Notes: generated from the letters alone by a model not told the origin. Shown: positions 51,207-59,471, counted from the stretch's first letter. The stretch: DNA of 64,000 bases from Mesorhizobium ciceri biovar biserrulae WSM1271 (GCF_000185905.1 NC_014923.1:4115501-4179500); one strand, 5' to 3'. A program made the numbers and translations.

Positions 51207-52733
51207 TCATTCGGCAGCCGCGACATGGCGCCGGCTTATGCCGTGCATGAATTCATCGAGAGCCGCCACCTGCTCGCGGCTGAGATGCAGACCGCGCTTG
51301 GTACGGCGCCACAATACATCTTCCGATGTGACGGCCCATTCGTTTTGAACGAGATAGCGCACCTCGGCCTCGTAGAGATCGGCGCCGAAGTTGCGGCCGA
51401 GATCGACGTTCGATTTGGCCAGCCCCAGCAGCATCCTTGCGCGGGTGCCATAGAGCCGGGTCAGCCGGCGAGCCAGGCGCGCGTCGAGGAACGGATAGGC
51501 GGTCTTCAGTTTCGCCACTTCGGCATCGAAACCGGTGGCCGGGAAATCGCCACCCGGCAACGGCGCGTTTGCCGTCCACGGCTTGCCGCGTTTACCCAGA
51601 AAACCCTCGATCTTTTCCAGCATCGATTCCGACAGCCGGCGATAGGTGGTGATCTTGCCGCCGAAGGCGTTGACGATCGGGGCGGCACCCTCGCCGCCAT
51701 CGGCCTTGAGCACATAGTCGCGCGTCGCTTCCTGCGCCTTGGAGGCTCCGTCATCATAGAGCGGACGGACGGCGGAATAGGTCCAGACGATGTCCGAGCG
51801 CTTGACGGCTTCAGCGAAATATTCGCTTGCTGCGGCGCAGAGATAGTCGATCTCGGTGTCGCTGATCCTCACGTCATGCGGATCACCGGGATAATCCTGG
51901 TCCGTGGTGCCGATCAGGGTGAACTCTTCCTCGTAGGGAATGGCGAAGATGATTCGACCATCCCTGTTCTGGAAGAAATAGGCGCGCGGATCGTCGAACT
52001 TCCTGGCGATGACGATGTGGCTGCCCTGCACGAGGCGGACATTGTGCACATCGTTGAGGCCGACGACGCCGGAAAGCACATGATCGACCCAGGGGCCGGC
52101 GGCATTGACCAGCAGGCGCGCCTTGATCTCCTCGGTCTCGCCGGTCTGCAGATCCTCGACCTGGACCGTCCACAAGCCGTTTTCGCGGCGCGCGCCGGTC
52201 ACTTTCGTGCGGGTGCGGACCGTTGCGCCGCGGTCGGCCGCATCACGTGCATTCAGCGCCACCAGCCGCGCATCATTGACCCAGCCATCCGAATATTCGA
52301 AGGCCTTCTTGAATAGCGGCTTCAAAGGCTTGCCGGCCGGATCCCTGGCCATGTCCAGCGTCCGGGTCGCCGGCAGCAATTTGCGCCCACCAATGTGGTC
52401 GTAGAGGAAGAGACCGAGCCTGATCAGCCAGGCCGGGCGCAGGCCCTTGGCATAGGGCAGCACGAAGCGCATCGGCCAGATGATGTGCGGCGCGTTCTTC
52501 CAAAGAACCTCGCGCTCCATCAGCGCTTCGCGCACCAGGCGGAATTCGTAGAATTCGAGGTAGCGCAGGCCGCCATGGATCAATTTGGTCGAGCCCGAGG
52601 AAGTCCCGCTGGCGAGGTCGTTCATCTCGGCGAGAAAGACGGAAAAGCCACGCCCGACGGCGTCGCGGGCGATACCGCAGCCATTGATGCCGCCGCCTAT
52701 GACGAAAATGTCACGGATCGGAGATGCGTCCAC
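51207..52733 (-). CDS. glpD: Glycerol-3-phosphate dehydrogenase (FAD, membrane-associated)
   Basis: A 508-residue flavoenzyme oxidising glycerol-3-phosphate to dihydroxyacetone phosphate with electrons passed to quinone. FAD-binding FVIGGGINGCGIARDA starts at residue 10; SGTSSGSTKLIHGGLRYLE-type, LLVNAAGPWVDHV and FTLIGTTDQDY segments are characteristic. GTG at 52733 has GGAGGAA upstream. It heads the operon glpDSTPQUV, expressed from a promoter overlapped by a phased operator array. Confidence 0.95.
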   Translation of the reverse strand: MDASPIRDIFVIGGGINGCGIARDAVGRGFSVFLAEMNDLASGTSSGSTKLIHGGLRYLEFYEFRLVREALMEREVLWKNAPHIIWPMRFVLPYAKGLRPAWLIRLGLFLYDHIGGRKLLPATRTLDMARDPAGKPLKPLFKKAFEYSDGWVNDARLVALNARDAADRGATVRTRTKVTGARRENGLWTVQVEDLQTGETEEIKARLLVNAAGPWVDHVLSGVVGLNDVHNVRLVQGSHIVIARKFDDPRAYFFQNRDGRIIFAIPYEEEFTLIGTTDQDYPGDPHDVRISDTEIDYLCAAASEYFAEAVKRSDIVWTYSAVRPLYDDGASKAQEATRDYVLKADGGEGAAPIVNAFGGKITTYRRLSESMLEKIEGFLGKRGKPWTANAPLPGGDFPATGFDAEVAKLKTAYPFLDARLARRLTRLYGTRARMLLGLAKSNVDLGRNFGADLYEAEVRYLVQNEWAVTSEDVLWRRTKRGLHLSREQVAALDEFMHGISRRHVAAAE

Positions 52734-52777
52734 AAATTCCTCCAGCGATTTCGCATTGCACCATTTTTGGGCTTTTA

Positions 52778-52825
52778 CGAAACCGTGTCGGAATTATTTC
52801 GAAATGATAACGAATGTCAAACGAA
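52778..52825 (-). promoter_or_regulatory. glpD promoter with five TTCG operator cores at 11-bp spacing
   Basis: On the minus strand a TTGACA -35 box (52815-52820) and ATAATT -10 box (52792-52797) are separated by 17 bases. Over the same stretch the core TTCG (TCCG once) occurs at plus-strand positions 52778, 52789, 52800, 52811 and 52822, exactly 11 bp apart, all in one orientation. A perfect palindrome ATTTCGAAAT (52796-52805) covers the -10 edge. TTCG/CGAA is the core of GlpR/DeoR-type operators, so this is the likely GlpR site. Sequence pattern seen; binding inferred. Confidence 0.7.
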
Positions 52826-52845
52826 ATATCACGGGCGCGTGATAT
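52826..52845 (-). terminator. Hairpin between glpR and glpD
   Basis: ATATCACG GGCG CGTGATAT is a perfect 8-bp inverted repeat 14 bases past the glpR stop. On the minus strand it is followed by TTTCGTTTG. It may end glpR transcripts, leaving glpD to its own promoter, or be an extra operator. Confidence 0.45.
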
Positions 52846-52859
52846 CAGCTGAAAACCGC

Positions 52860-53627
52860 CTAGGCGAGCGACGTCTCGATCAGCTGAACCTCGGCCTCCT
52901 GGCAGATCTTGCGCACCGAGGGGATATCGCAGCGGTCGGTGATGAAGGTGTTGACCTGCGACAGATGGCCGATGCGCACCGGTGCGGTTCGCTCGAATTT
53001 GGTCTGGTCGGAAACCAGGATGACATGCCTTGCATTGGCGATGATCGCCTGCGCCACCTTGACCTCGCGAAAATCGAAGTCGAGCAAGGCCCCGTCATGG
53101 TCGATGGCGGATGCGCCGATCACCGCGTAATCGACCTTGAACTGCCTGATGAAATCGACCGCCGCCTCGCCGACCACACCGCCATCGGAACCGCGCACGA
53201 CACCACCGGCGATCACCACTTCGATCGACGGATATATCCGCATCCTATTGGCAACATTGATGTTATTGGTGATGACCATGAGACCGTTGTGATCGAGCAA
53301 CGCCTTGCTGACCGACTCGGTCGTGGTGCCGATGTTGATGAACAGCGAGGCGTTGTCGGGGATCAGCCTGGCTGCCGCACGGCCGATCGCCTCCTTCTCG
53401 TCGGCGGCAATCTTGCGTCTCGCCTCATACTCCATGTTCTCGATGCCGGAGGGGTACAGCGCGCCGCCATGGATGCGCGAGAGCAGCCGCTGGTCGCACA
53501 AATCGTTGAGGTCCTTGCGTATGGTCTGCGGCGTCACATTGAAGTGGTTGGCCAGATCATCGACCAGCACGCGGCCGTGATCCTTGGCCATCTGGATAAT
53601 CTCGGCATGGCGCGGCGACAGATACAT
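52860..53627 (-). CDS. glpR: DeoR-family regulator of the glp operon
   Basis: A 255-residue repressor. The N-terminal winged helix (SPRHAEIIQMAKDHGRVLVDDLANHF, VTPQTIRKDLNDLCDQ) is the DeoR DNA-binding type, and the C-terminal DeoRC sugar-phosphate sensor has IGTTTESVSKAL, ANRMRIYPSIEVVIAGG and the SDQTKF block. The inducer in the family is glycerol-3-phosphate. ATG at 53627 with GGGAGG upstream is chosen over an in-frame TTG two codons earlier. It sits just upstream of glpD in the same direction. Confidence 0.92.
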   Translation of the reverse strand: MYLSPRHAEIIQMAKDHGRVLVDDLANHFNVTPQTIRKDLNDLCDQRLLSRIHGGALYPSGIENMEYEARRKIAADEKEAIGRAAARLIPDNASLFINIGTTTESVSKALLDHNGLMVITNNINVANRMRIYPSIEVVIAGGVVRGSDGGVVGEAAVDFIRQFKVDYAVIGASAIDHDGALLDFDFREVKVAQAIIANARHVILVSDQTKFERTAPVRIGHLSQVNTFITDRCDIPSVRKICQEAEVQLIETSLA

Positions 53628-53641
53628 GGGCAACCTCCCGT

Positions 53642-53674
53642 TTTCGTTTTTCTTGTCTATAGTCGAAAACGAAA
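53642..53674. promoter_or_regulatory. Operator-like inverted repeat upstream of glpR
   Basis: TTTCGTTTT (53642-53650) and AAAACGAAA (53666-53674) form a perfect 9-bp inverted repeat with a 15-base spacer, 15 bases before glpR. It carries the same TTCG/CGAA cores as the glpD promoter array, suggesting autoregulation by GlpR. Confidence 0.55.
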
Positions 53675-53705
53675 CCGATGAAAAGGCAGAAGCCGGCTAA
53701 CGAAA

Positions 53706-55115
53706 TCAGCGACCCAGGCCACGTGCGATTTCAGTAATCACCACAAAAGCCGTTTCGACATCGGCGGCGGTCGCCTCGAACTGTCCGACCTGGAACCGGA
53801 TTGCGATCAGTCCATCAACCTTCGTCTGCGTCAGGTAGATGCGGCCATCGTCGTTGATCGCATTGACAAGGCGCAGATTGTGCTCGTCCCCGTCGGTTGC
53901 GGTCTTGTGCCGGAACGAGAACAACGACAGCATCGGTTCGCTGACGATCTGGAAATCCGGCTCCCTTGCCAGCCGCGCCGCCAGCCCTTCGCTCCACGCG
54001 ACATGATTGCGGATCATCGTGCGCAGGCGTTCCAGGCCATGGGCGCGCAGCAGGAACCATAATTTCAACGCGCGAAATCGCCTGCCGAGCGGTACCGACC
54101 ATTCGGAATAGTTGATGATGCCGTCATGACCGTGCGTCTTCAGATAATCCGGCTTGATGGCCAGCGTCCTGACATGGCTTTCAGGGTCGCGCAGGAACTG
54201 GATCGAGCAGTCGAACTGAGCGCCCAGCCATTTGTGCGGATTGAAAACGATCGAATCGGCGCCTTCGACGCCTGTCCAGAAATGCCGATATTCCGGACAG
54301 ATCATCGCCGATCCCGCCCAGGCGGCATCGACATGGAGATAAAGCCCATGCCGCCGTGCCACCTCGGCAACCGCAGCAATGTCGTCGGTGCCGCCAGTGC
54401 TGGTGCCGCCGACGCAAGCGATGATGCCCGCCGGCAGCATGCCGGCTTCCCGGTCGGCGACGATTGCCGCCTCGAGCGCGGCCGTGTCCATGGCGCGAAA
54501 GCGGCCGCTGACGGGAATGCGCACGAGATTGTCCTCGCCGATGCCGGACACCCAGATCGCCCGGTCGATCGACGTGTGCACCTGGTCGGAGGAGTAGATG
54601 CGCAGCCGCGCCTGCCCTGCCAGGCCCTGTTTGTTGCCTTGCCAGTCGAGTGCCCGTTCGCGCATGGTCAGCACCGCGGCCAACGTCGCCGATGAGGCTG
54701 AATCCTGGAGTACGCCCGAGAAGCCTTCCGGCAGACCGAGCGCCTGGCGCATCCAGTCGACGGTGCGCGTTTCGAGTTCGGTCGCCGCCGGCGACGTCTG
54801 CCACAGCATGCATTGCGCGGCCATCGCCGAAACCAGATATTCCGCCACCACCGAAACCGGCGCCGCATTGGCCGGGAAATAGGCGAAGAAGCGCGGATGC
54901 TGCCAATGCGTCATTCCCGGCAGGATCTTCTCTTCGAAATCGGCGAAGATCCGGTCCATCGGTTCGGCGTCTTCGGGCGGCGAAACCTCGATGCTTCTAG
55001 AAATGGCGCCGGGTTCTACCAGTGGCCGCACGGGGCGGTCGCGCAGATTGTTGCGATAGTCAGCGCCCCAGTCGGCGGCGCGCCGCGACCATTGCCGGAA
55101 ATCATCATTGTTCAT
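53706..55115 (-). CDS. Group II PLP-dependent decarboxylase (aromatic-L-amino-acid type)
   Basis: A 469-residue PLP enzyme. The cofactor lysine is Lys295 (VFNPHKWLGAQ), Asp263 lies in HVDAAWAGSA, and WQHPRFFAYFPANAAPVSVVAEYL is the N-terminal domain signature of aromatic amino acid/tyrosine/tryptophan decarboxylases. Substrate cannot be settled; glutamate and cysteine sulfinate decarboxylases share the fold. ATG at 55115; the open frame upstream to 55244 is not family-like. It lies between glpR and the Anbu operon and is not clearly part of either. Confidence 0.88.
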   Translation of the reverse strand: MNNDDFRQWSRRAADWGADYRNNLRDRPVRPLVEPGAISRSIEVSPPEDAEPMDRIFADFEEKILPGMTHWQHPRFFAYFPANAAPVSVVAEYLVSAMAAQCMLWQTSPAATELETRTVDWMRQALGLPEGFSGVLQDSASSATLAAVLTMRERALDWQGNKQGLAGQARLRIYSSDQVHTSIDRAIWVSGIGEDNLVRIPVSGRFRAMDTAALEAAIVADREAGMLPAGIIACVGGTSTGGTDDIAAVAEVARRHGLYLHVDAAWAGSAMICPEYRHFWTGVEGADSIVFNPHKWLGAQFDCSIQFLRDPESHVRTLAIKPDYLKTHGHDGIINYSEWSVPLGRRFRALKLWFLLRAHGLERLRTMIRNHVAWSEGLAARLAREPDFQIVSEPMLSLFSFRHKTATDGDEHNLRLVNAINDDGRIYLTQTKVDGLIAIRFQVGQFEATAADVETAFVVITEIARGLGR

Positions 55116-55215
55116 CCTGTCCTCCCGACATGATCCATCGCTACCATCCGTCGCGGTTGATCTCTTATTAATTAACGCGTGAAATATATGCAACCAGCAA
55201 GAGATGCCGCACGCC

Positions 55216-55947
55216 TCAGCCAGGGAAATCCGGCAGGCTGGCAAAAGCCGTCTTCAGCGCATTCGACCAGCCATCGGAGATCGTGCGGTAATACTGGTCG
55301 TCCTGGCCGATCCGCTTCTTCAATCCGACCTTGAAAGCGTCCTTCTCCAGGAAGAGCAGGTCGAGCGGCAAGCCGACAGACAGGTTCGACTTCAACGTCG
55401 AATCGAACGACACCAAAAGCAGCTTCACCGTCTCGGCGAGGCTCATCGTCTTTTCGTAGGCGCGGATGATGATCGGCTTGCCGTATTTGGTCTCGCCTAT
55501 CTGGAAGAACGGCGTGTCATCGGTCGATTCGATGAAATTGCCTTCGGGATAGATCATGAACAGGCGCGGCTCGCTGCCCTTGATCTGACCGCCGAGGATG
55601 AAGGACGCATTGAAATAGGAATCCGCCTTCTCGCCAGCGGGTGACGAATTGGCGATGACCTCCTTGACCGTGTCGCCAACAATGCGGACCGTTTGGTACA
55701 TCGACGGCGTTTCGAGCAGTGTGGAATGTCTTTCGGAGATTGCCTTGGTGCGCTCGTCAAGCAGGCTGACCACGGCCTGCGTCGTCGCCAGATTGCCCGC
55801 CGACATCAAAACGATGACGCGTTCGCCCGGCTCTTCCCAGACATGCATCTTGCGAAAGGTGGAGATGGAATCCATGCCTGCATTGGTGCGCGTGTCGGAC
55901 ATGAACACGAGCCCGCGGTCGATCTTCAGGCCAACGCAATAGGTCAT
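55216..55947 (-). CDS. Anbu (ancestral beta-subunit) proteasome-like protein
   Basis: A 243-residue Ntn-hydrolase-fold protein related to HslV and proteasome beta subunits. Removal of Met would expose Thr1 (TYCVGLKIDRGLVFMSD), with Asp17 in the expected position and a lysine at 32. The extended C-terminal half (PLDLLFLEKDAFKVGLKKRI) is typical of Anbu, whose known structures form open helical rings of uncertain peptidase activity. It is the last gene of an operon with ATP-grasp, alpha-E and transglutaminase-like genes, the known genomic context of Anbu. Confidence 0.88.
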   Translation of the reverse strand: MTYCVGLKIDRGLVFMSDTRTNAGMDSISTFRKMHVWEEPGERVIVLMSAGNLATTQAVVSLLDERTKAISERHSTLLETPSMYQTVRIVGDTVKEVIANSSPAGEKADSYFNASFILGGQIKGSEPRLFMIYPEGNFIESTDDTPFFQIGETKYGKPIIIRAYEKTMSLAETVKLLLVSFDSTLKSNLSVGLPLDLLFLEKDAFKVGLKKRIGQDDQYYRTISDGWSNALKTAFASLPDFPG

Positions 55948-55960
55948 GGAATCTCTTCTA

Positions 55961-56060
55961 GAGCAATTCCAGGAAAAGTGTGAAGCGGTTTTCCGTCCGG
56001 AATTGCGTTAAAACAAGGGGATAGAGCGGTTCGGCGTTTCCTTGAAACGATGAATCGCTC
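55961..56060. repeat. Two-hairpin intergenic repeat between Anbu and transglutaminase genes
   Basis: Element one pairs GCAATTCC (55963-55970) with GGAATTGC (55999-56006), with inner GGAAAA/TTTTCC. Element two pairs a 17-base arm at 56024-56040 with 56044-56060 (13 of 17 positions, loop CTT). I recall this composite from many Mesorhizobium intergenic regions. It fills most of the 132-base gap. Confidence 0.65.
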
Positions 56061-56079
56061 GGCAGCAATCTTGCGAGGA

Positions 56080-56874
56080 TTACTGCTCCACCGTAACGGT
56101 GACCGCAAGCTGTTCTTCCGCCTGTCCCAGCCGAATTCCCGACACCGGCGTGGCGTCGCGGTAATCGCGGCCCGTCGCCACCTTTACATAACGCTCGTCG
56201 GGCGAGATGCCATTGGCGGCATCGAAGGCAACCCAGCCGAGTCCAGAAACATGCGCTTCGGCCCAGGCATGGCTTGCGGCCTGCTCGACCGTCGCATCCA
56301 GCATCAGATAGCCGCTGACATAGCGGGCCGGAAAGCCCATGGCGCGGGCGGCGGCGGCAAAGATATGGGTATGATCCTGGCAGACCCCGGTCTTGAGCGC
56401 CAAGGCTTCCTCCGCCGGCGTCGTCGCATTGGTGGTGCCGGGCGTGTAGACAACGCGCTCCCCGATGACAGCCATTAGCCGGTGCAGCCTTTCGATGTCG
56501 CTGCCCTTGCCAACCGATGCGGCGAGTTCGCGGATACCGCTGCCGATCGTCGTCAATGGCGTCTCATGGCTGTACAGCCAGAGCGGCGTAAAGCCCTGGT
56601 GTGGCCCCGAGACACCCGCGGTGTCGCGCGTCACCACTTCGCCCGAGGCCTCCACCGTGATGAAGTCGCGCTCGCCCTCGACGCTCAACAGCCTTGTGTC
56701 GTTGCCGAAATGGTCGACAAAGCGGACCTCTTCGCGCGCGCCTTCGATCGCCAGAGCCCAGGACAGAACGGTCTGCGTCGACCCGCTGGCCGGAAGCAGC
56801 CGCAGCCGCTGCAACAGATAGTGCACCGGCGTATCGTAACGGTACTCAGTTCGGTGGGTAATCTTCAGCCGCAT
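56080..56874 (-). CDS. Transglutaminase-like family protein
   Basis: A 264-residue cysteine-peptidase-fold protein. The N-terminal bacterial transglutaminase-like region (KITHRTEYRYDTPVHYLLQRLRLLP) precedes the catalytic core with Cys165 (KTGVCQDHTHIF), His202 (SHAWAEAHV) and Asp218 (WVAFDAANG). No signal peptide is seen, so it is probably cytoplasmic. Proteins like this usually cleave or transfer peptides. Start ATG at 56874; third gene of the Anbu operon. Confidence 0.9.
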   Translation of the reverse strand: MRLKITHRTEYRYDTPVHYLLQRLRLLPASGSTQTVLSWALAIEGAREEVRFVDHFGNDTRLLSVEGERDFITVEASGEVVTRDTAGVSGPHQGFTPLWLYSHETPLTTIGSGIRELAASVGKGSDIERLHRLMAVIGERVVYTPGTTNATTPAEEALALKTGVCQDHTHIFAAAARAMGFPARYVSGYLMLDATVEQAASHAWAEAHVSGLGWVAFDAANGISPDERYVKVATGRDYRDATPVSGIRLGQAEEQLAVTVTVEQ

Positions 56875-56884
56875 GCTTCTATTC

Positions 56885-56955
56885 CGTTTGTGAGCGCGAT
56901 CTCCGGACAAACGGCTTCCGTTTGTCTAAGAAAACCGGCTCCACCTTTCGGGACC
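56885..56955. repeat. Palindromic intergenic repeat between transglutaminase and alpha-E genes
   Basis: GACAAACGG CTT CCGTTTGTC (56906-56926) is a perfect 9-bp hairpin. Next to it AAAACCGGCTCCACC and TTTCGGGACCATGCTC (to 56955) resemble one half of the RIME-type repeat known from rhizobia. This fills the 85-base gap. Confidence 0.6.
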
Positions 56956-56959
56956 ATGC

Positions 56960-57901
56960 TCAATTGAACCGATAATCTTGTGCGATTTCGTCGCCCAGCT
57001 TGGTGTTGTCGCGAATGAAATTGGCCAGGAATTCATGCAGCCCGGTATCGAAGATATCCTTGATCGACCCGGCTCTCAGCATTGTCTGCGTCTTCTCGGC
57101 CGTTGCGTGGCAGGCATGGCGCTCGCCGTAATCGTCGCCGAGGAATTTCAGATGCTCCGACAGGAAGCGATAGCAGAACATCAGCGAACGCGGCATGCGG
57201 ACATTGAGGATCAGATAGTCGGCAATGTTGGTCGGCTTGTAATCAGCATCGTAGACCCAGCGATAGGAGCGATGCGCCGAGACCGAACGCAGGATCGATT
57301 CCCACTGATAATTGTCGAGCGTCGAGCCAACCCAGGAGATCGACGGCAGCAGCACATAATATTTCACGTCGAGGATGCGCGCCGTGTTGTCGGCGCGCTC
57401 GACGTAAGTGCCGAGTTGCGAGAAGTCGAAGATCTCGTTGCGCAGCATGGTGCCGTAGAACGAGCCGCGGATCAGCGCCGTCTCGCGCTTGATGGCGTCG
57501 AGCACGCTTGGCAGGTCGCGCTCGTCGATCGGCTTGGCCAGCATCCGCTTCAGCGCCATCCAGGCTTCGTTGATGCTTTCCCAGGTCTCGCGCGTCAGCG
57601 CGGTGCGCACCATGCGGGCATTGTTGCGGGCTGTCTCGATGGACGACATCGCGCTCGATGGGTTCGACGTGTCGCGCAACAGGAAGTCGGCGACATTGGC
57701 GGCGGTATAGTCGGAATATTTCTGGCTGAAGGTGACGTCGGAACCAGCGCTGAGCAGCACCGAATTCCACTCTTCCGAGGCGCTTTGGGTGCGGGTCAGC
57801 GCCATGCGCAGGCCGGCATCGACCAAGCGCGCCATGTTTTCCGCCCGCTCGATATAGCGGTTCATCCAATAGAGCCCGTTTGCGGTGCGGCCTAAAAGCA
57901 T
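56960..57901 (-). CDS. Alpha-E domain protein
   Basis: A 313-residue almost entirely helical protein. LGRTANGLYWMNRYIERAENMARLVD, then RADNTARILDVKYYVLLP and HEFLANFIRDNTKLGDEIAQDY, are alpha-E hallmarks; the paired Y-x-x-R-x-E-N/D-x-A-R motifs recur twice (about 15 and 168). The biochemical role is unknown. The family nearly always sits next to the circularly permuted ATP-grasp gene, as here. Confidence 0.9.
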   Translation of the reverse strand: MLLGRTANGLYWMNRYIERAENMARLVDAGLRMALTRTQSASEEWNSVLLSAGSDVTFSQKYSDYTAANVADFLLRDTSNPSSAMSSIETARNNARMVRTALTRETWESINEAWMALKRMLAKPIDERDLPSVLDAIKRETALIRGSFYGTMLRNEIFDFSQLGTYVERADNTARILDVKYYVLLPSISWVGSTLDNYQWESILRSVSAHRSYRWVYDADYKPTNIADYLILNVRMPRSLMFCYRFLSEHLKFLGDDYGERHACHATAEKTQTMLRAGSIKDIFDTGLHEFLANFIRDNTKLGDEIAQDYRFN

Positions 57902-57919
57902 GAAGTGGCCCTTCGGGCT

Positions 57920-58030
57920 AGTGAGTAGCGAATAGTGAGCAGTGAATATTAAGCAATTGAATCTCAATGAAATATGGCATTTCCTGTCCCTCTATTTCCG
58001 CTACTGACTACTGACTATTCCCTACTCACT
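57920..58030. repeat. Heptad repeat arrays in inverted orientation between ATP-grasp and alpha-E genes
   Basis: The 29-base left arm (57920-57948) is four imperfect heptads (TAGTGAG, TAGCGAA, TAGTGAG, CAGTGAA, counting from 57919). The right arm (58002-58030) is the inverse complement of it at 24 of 29 positions, read as CTACTGA twice, CTATTCC, CTACTCA. About 53 AT-rich bases lie between. The whole could form one long hairpin. Not CRISPR: units are too short and there are no spacers. Confidence 0.75.
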
Positions 58031-58034
58031 CGTC

Positions 58035-59471
58035 TCAATCATCCAACACCCAAGTATCTTTCGTCCCGCCGCCCTGCGACGAGTTCACAACCAGCGAACC
58101 TTCCTTCAACGCGACGCGTGTGAGGCCCCCAGGCACGATCTGGATGCGGTCGGAGACCAGCACATAGGGCCTGAGATCGACGTGGCGCGGCGCCAGCCCT
58201 TTTTCCGTCAGGATCGGGCATGTCGACAGCGCCAGCGTCGGCTGGGCAATATAATTCGATGGCTTGGCCGCCAACTTCTTGGCGAAGGTCTCGCATTCCT
58301 TCTTGGTTGCCGCAGGCCCGACCAGCATGCCGTAGCCGCCGGAACCGTGCACTTCCTTGATCACCAGCTCGTCGATGTGTTCGAGCACGTATTTCAGGCT
58401 GTCGGGCTCCGAGCAGCGCCAGGTCGGAATGTTGCCCAGGATTGCCTTGCGACCGGTGTAGAACTCGATGATCTCGGGCATGTAGGAATAGATCGCCTTG
58501 TCGTCGGCTATGCCGGTGCCCGGCGCATTGGCGATGGTGATGTTGCCGGCGCGATAGACATCCATGATGCCGGGTATGCCAAGTGCGGAATCCGGACGGA
58601 ACGTCAACGGGTCCAGGAAAGAATCATCGACGCGGCGGTAGAGCACATCGATCTGCTTGTAGCCTTCCGTCGTGCGCATCGCGACATGGCCGTCGACCAC
58701 GCGCAGGTCCTGGCCTTCGACCAACTGCACGCCCATCTGGTCGGCAAGGAAGGCGTGTTCGAAATAGGCGGAGTTGAAGCTGCCGGGCGTCAGCACCGCA
58801 ATGGTCGGCGCACCTTTGGTGCTTTGCGGCCGCACCGCCGCCAGCGACTGGCGCAGAAGCTGCGGGTAGTTTTCCACCGGCCGCACCTTGATCTTCTGGA
58901 ACAGCTCGGGGAACAGCTGCATCATCGTCTCGCGGTTCTCCAGCATGTAGGAGACGCCGGACGGCGTGCGCGCATTGTCCTCCAGCACGTAGAACTCGTC
59001 CTCCGAGATGCGGACGATGTCGACGCCGATGATGTGGGTATAGACGCCGGCCGGCGGCCTGACCCCGATCATCTCCGGCAGGAATGCCTCATTCCTGGCG
59101 ATCAATTCCCTGGGGACGCGCCCTGCCCGCAGGATTTCCTGGCGATGATAGATGTCGTCGAGGAAGGCGTTCAGCGCCTGCACGCGCTGCTCGATGCCCT
59201 GCGTGAGGCGCCGCCATTCATTGCCTGAAATGATGCGGGGAACGATGTCGAACGGGATCAGCCGCTCGGAGGCTTCTTGCTCACCATAGACGGCGAAGGT
59301 GATGCCGGTCTTGCGGAAGACGCGCTCAGCGTCCTGCATCTTCTCGGTCAGCCTAGCTGGATCCTGCTCCTTCAGCCAGCGATCATACGCCGAATACGGT
59401 CTTCTCAATCCGGAGACTTCCGGAAGCATTTCATCGAACGCTGCCAATCGCATACTCCCCTGTGACGCCAT
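58035..59471 (-). CDS. Circularly permuted type 2 ATP-grasp protein
   Basis: A protein of about 478 residues of the DUF404/407 type ATP-grasp group. Segments GVDIVRISEDEFYVLEDNARTPSG-type, RRVDDSFLDPLTF, IANAPGTGIADDKAIYSYMPEII, ELVIKEVHGSGGYGMLVGP and LVVNSSQGGGTKDTWVL carry the permuted ATP-grasp nucleotide- and Mg-binding residues. It is predicted to ligate a carboxylate to an amine, possibly making a peptide. The start is uncertain: ATG at 59471 is used; ATG at 59453 and TTG at 59504 are possible. It is the first gene of the Anbu operon. Confidence 0.9.
   Translation of the reverse strand: MASQGSMRLAAFDEMLPEVSGLRRPYSAYDRWLKEQDPARLTEKMQDAERVFRKTGITFAVYGEQEASERLIPFDIVPRIISGNEWRRLTQGIEQRVQALNAFLDDIYHRQEILRAGRVPRELIARNEAFLPEMIGVRPPAGVYTHIIGVDIVRISEDEFYVLEDNARTPSGVSYMLENRETMMQLFPELFQKIKVRPVENYPQLLRQSLAAVRPQSTKGAPTIAVLTPGSFNSAYFEHAFLADQMGVQLVEGQDLRVVDGHVAMRTTEGYKQIDVLYRRVDDSFLDPLTFRPDSALGIPGIMDVYRAGNITIANAPGTGIADDKAIYSYMPEIIEFYTGRKAILGNIPTWRCSEPDSLKYVLEHIDELVIKEVHGSGGYGMLVGPAATKKECETFAKKLAAKPSNYIAQPTLALSTCPILTEKGLAPRHVDLRPYVLVSDRIQIVPGGLTRVALKEGSLVVNSSQGGGTKDTWVLDD

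Noticed and set aside
50055..52316. Plus-strand open frame of 753 codons opposite glpS and glpD
   Set aside because: Antisense shadow of two well-identified genes; composition is artefactual and there is no domain.
57919..58030. Heptad arrays considered as a CRISPR or replication origin
   Set aside because: Units are 7 bases without spacers, no cas or rep gene is near, and the location is inside an operon.
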